Source: Desulfobulbaceae bacterium UBA5173 (GTDB lineage Bacteria > Desulfobacterota > Desulfobulbia > Desulfobulbales > Desulfobulbaceae). From it: a DNA stretch of 5,904 nucleotides. The position numbers were made by a program, and so were the translations under genes. Positions 4,183 to 5,904 of the stretch are shown in pieces (positions within the stretch are counted from its first letter, which is position 1; each line of letters opens with the position of its first letter). The notes under the pieces were generated by a model that ran no database searches, was not told the origin of the DNA, and saw only the letters and a program-made list of their open reading frames with translations. Location of the stretch: contig DHWV01000090.1 in the NCBI GenBank assembly GCA_002413355.1, positions 17,148 to 23,051 on the forward strand, written 5' to 3'.

Positions 4183-5841
4183 ATGAGTGTCAAGCTGTTC
4201 AACACGTCAACATTAGGTTGGTTTGCAAATAATTTTGGAAATTCTCCGCATAACGTGCAGGTTGATGTCCATCAGGTTCTATCAGGAGTAGGGGACGTTC
4301 TTGTTGCAAAAATGCTTGTTCAGGCTCCTGTTGATCACTCTGAATCATCAATAACAATTGACATTGATCTTGTTTCTATTAATCAATATTCAGACCAGAA
4401 TATAGGAACATTCAATATAGGAACCTTAGGACATCTCCCATTTTTAGCTGGGAGTGCTAAGTTTGTCTCTGCGCAGCTTTACGGTATAAACCCTATTGCT
4501 GTATTGATAGATGATATTGACTCGTCATCAACTCAGATAGAGACCGATAGAGATTTGATTAATTCTGGATTCTCTTCTTCAGGGACTCTTGAGATCGATT
4601 TTGATATTATTTCATATAATGGGATAGGAGGTACTGGGAATAACACATTTCTAAATGTAACAGGCGTGATAAATAGGCATGATAGCGGTCAATTTGTTTT
4701 AAAAAATGGACATTCATACACGTTCGCTCTTTGCTCTGGGCCGATATCAAGCGTTGATGCAGTTTATATTGATGGAAAGCTATATTCTGGAGCTTACACT
4801 GTAAACATATCATCTGATCCGGTAACGATAACTTTTCCTTCTATGCCTTATTCGCAGGAAGATAAATGGATAGAAAATACGTATGATCAAATCACCCCTC
4901 CTTCCTCTTTAGATTACTACGAGATAGGTTGCACAAGAAAATCTGATTCTGATACTGGATATTCATATTTTACAAATCCTTATATAAATTATATTGGCCT
5001 TAAAAAAGTAGTAGGTTGCTATGGGATTGGAACAAATCAAATACCAGAAAATTCAACAATAATTGATGGATGGATGACTATTGATGCAGAATTATGGAGA
5101 GTTGCGGAAGGGCAAAGTACAGTGGCTGCAAACCCTACTCTTTACATCAGCTTCAACGGAGTTGATTCATATACAACATACTCAACATCTCAGAGTTCTA
5201 CATATGTACATGTTAATTATTTTAAATCACTTACTTCAGTAACGCATTTCTTGCCTGGACAAAATGATTTCTATGTGAGAGTGTATAGTGAAACATCAGG
5301 GGTTGCTACTCCTGATGCTATTTTTTTGAATATTAAAAATATAAGGATGTTTGCCAAATACAGATATCAAGAAGATGGTTTTCCAAAGAAAAAATATGGT
5401 GTATATATAATATCATTTGATATCTCAACAGGAGATTCAAACCCTGCTGGAACTATATATAAAATAATTTCAAAACAAGGTCTTTCTTCGTATATAGATA
5501 ATGTTTCATATCAATATGCAAGAGATTACTACGATTCTGTTTCTTACGAATTTAACGGGTTAATACCCGGAGATAAAAGCATAAAAGATGCTTTAAGCGA
5601 GTCTCTTAGTCAATGCCGTGGAGTATTGATATATAACAATGGAAAGATATATATCAAAATACTTAACCATATTTCATCAATTTACACATCATACTCAAGT
5701 AATCCTTCCAACACGAGGATTAAGTCTATAAATGTTAACTGGCAAGATGTTGATTCTATTGCTAACAAAATATCTCTTACTTATGATAAAAATAGTATTG
5801 GAAATTTATTAGGAGTTACGCAGTTGGTAAAAATCAGTTAA
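4183..5841 (+). CDS. Phage tail-hub / tail-tip protein, main fragment (552 aa), 3' end probably IS-truncated
   Basis: This AT-rich gene encodes a beta-rich protein. Residues 1-110 continue the hub-type N-terminal domain from upstream; residues about 190-390 form a strand-rich, Ser/Thr/Tyr-rich block of unknown fold that may be an inserted carbohydrate-binding-like domain. Residues 420-545 carry a pattern known from phage tail-tip J-like and central hub proteins: NPAGTIYKII (from 420), then the stretch ending IKDALSESLSQCRGVLIYNN (to about 486) with GKIYIKI, and a final IKSINVNWQDVDSIANKISL segment. In virions such proteins close the tail tube and connect to fibres. No strong Shine-Dalgarno precedes ATG 4183 (AAGGA is 15 nt away), so it is probably not an independent start. 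The last codons (GVTQLVKIS) may come from an inserted IS; related proteins normally continue well beyond. Confidence 0.6.
   Translation: MSVKLFNTSTLGWFANNFGNSPHNVQVDVHQVLSGVGDVLVAKMLVQAPVDHSESSITIDIDLVSINQYSDQNIGTFNIGTLGHLPFLAGSAKFVSAQLYGINPIAVLIDDIDSSSTQIETDRDLINSGFSSSGTLEIDFDIISYNGIGGTGNNTFLNVTGVINRHDSGQFVLKNGHSYTFALCSGPISSVDAVYIDGKLYSGAYTVNISSDPVTITFPSMPYSQEDKWIENTYDQITPPSSLDYYEIGCTRKSDSDTGYSYFTNPYINYIGLKKVVGCYGIGTNQIPENSTIIDGWMTIDAELWRVAEGQSTVAANPTLYISFNGVDSYTTYSTSQSSTYVHVNYFKSLTSVTHFLPGQNDFYVRVYSETSGVATPDAIFLNIKNIRMFAKYRYQEDGFPKKKYGVYIISFDISTGDSNPAGTIYKIISKQGLSSYIDNVSYQYARDYYDSVSYEFNGLIPGDKSIKDALSESLSQCRGVLIYNNGKIYIKILNHISSIYTSYSSNPSNTRIKSINVNWQDVDSIANKISLTYDKNSIGNLLGVTQLVKIS
4399..4424 (+). 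repeat. Short tandem repeat inside the tail-hub gene
   Basis: AATATAGGAAC occurs at 4399-4409 and 4414-4424, a 15-nt period that keeps frame and gives the peptide repeat NIGTF-NIGTL. It looks like a small in-frame duplication in a surface-exposed region. Confidence 0.7.
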
Positions 5842-5904
5842 TCTATAAGGATGAATAAATCCAAAGTAAGTGATTACGATTATATTGATTTTTTAATCAG
5901 CACG
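5810..5904 (+). mobile_element. Probable left end of an IS701/IS4-like insertion (tip position uncertain)
   Basis: The tail-hub reading frame ends at 5841 just ten bases before a transposase-like start. GAGTTACGCAGTTGG, beginning near 5812, is a plausible terminal inverted repeat because the distance to the ATG (about 40 nt) fits compact IS elements. The opposite end is outside the window, so neither the repeat nor a target duplication can be confirmed. Confidence 0.35.
5851..5904 (+). CDS. N-terminus of an IS701/IS4-like DDE transposase (partial)
   Basis: ATG 5851 opens a frame to the window edge: MNKSKVSDYDYIDFLIST, 18 codons. Transposases of an IS701/IS4-like group begin in this way (short Lys-rich lead, then [DE]-Y-[DI]-x-x-x-FLI-[AS]-[TS]-P), ahead of the E-A-x-x-x-Q-P and AHDxxxRLL blocks. 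AAGG lies immediately before the ATG, which gives poor spacing, as is common for self-limiting transposases. The catalytic DDE residues would all lie beyond the edge. Eighteen residues are little evidence, and the alternative is an unrelated downstream phage gene. Confidence 0.5.
   Translation, partial: MNKSKVSDYDYIDFLIST

Overview
This window reads as a broken, IS-riddled piece of a Mu-like (transposable, B3/D3112/Mu-type) prophage in a proteobacterium. The evidence is gene order: a SleB-type endolysin, a small soluble protein, a lipoprotein, a one-TM coiled-coil protein (DUF2730-like position), a small coiled-coil protein and a DUF1804-like small-terminase HTH protein, all on the + strand with stop/start overlaps. 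The density of different IS types suggests an IS-rich genome (possibly a Desulfobulbales-type deltaproteobacterium, but that is only an impression; no host marker is present).

Layout. Positions 1-585 (minus strand) carry the N-terminal half of an IS5-family (IS427/IS1031-like) DDE transposase that has a frameshift near codon 13-21 and runs off the left edge. Positions about 638-800 (plus) hold the left end of an IS200/IS605-type element: three closely packed or overlapping hairpins followed by about 37 codons of a Y1 transposase, after which similarity stops. From 862 to 1481 lies a small accessory operon: a 43-aa helix-turn-helix protein, a Lar-like zinc-ribbon protein and a 63-aa unknown protein, closed by a strong rho-independent terminator at 1513-1547. 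A new transcription unit (weak promoter candidate at 1589-1615) starts with the endolysin at 1651 and continues without a gap through 3955.

The most notable point is at about 3610-3650. The small-terminase-like gene (start 3410) does not reach its usual length. It passes, in frame, into a protein that looks like a small phage tail protein, and the next gene is a tail-hub/tail-tip protein. The large terminase, portal, head and most tail genes that should separate these modules are missing, so the open frame at 3410-3955 looks like a deletion-born fusion. The tail region beyond about 3740 is much richer in A+T than the lysis region, so a second, older mosaic boundary probably lies within the tail gene. 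The tail-hub gene is split by an in-frame TAA at 4162-4164. It ends at 5841 just before what appears to be the start of another transposase (IS701/IS4-like, 5851 to the right edge), so it is probably also cut by an IS.

Taken together, the early/lysis genes are intact, while the structural genes are deleted, nonsense-interrupted and IS-truncated. The element cannot make virions from this locus. I see no convincing new defence or mobile system. The observations most worth checking are the in-frame fusion gene, the possible -1 frameshift site joining the Lar-like gene to its neighbour, and the hairpin-rich IS200-type leader.
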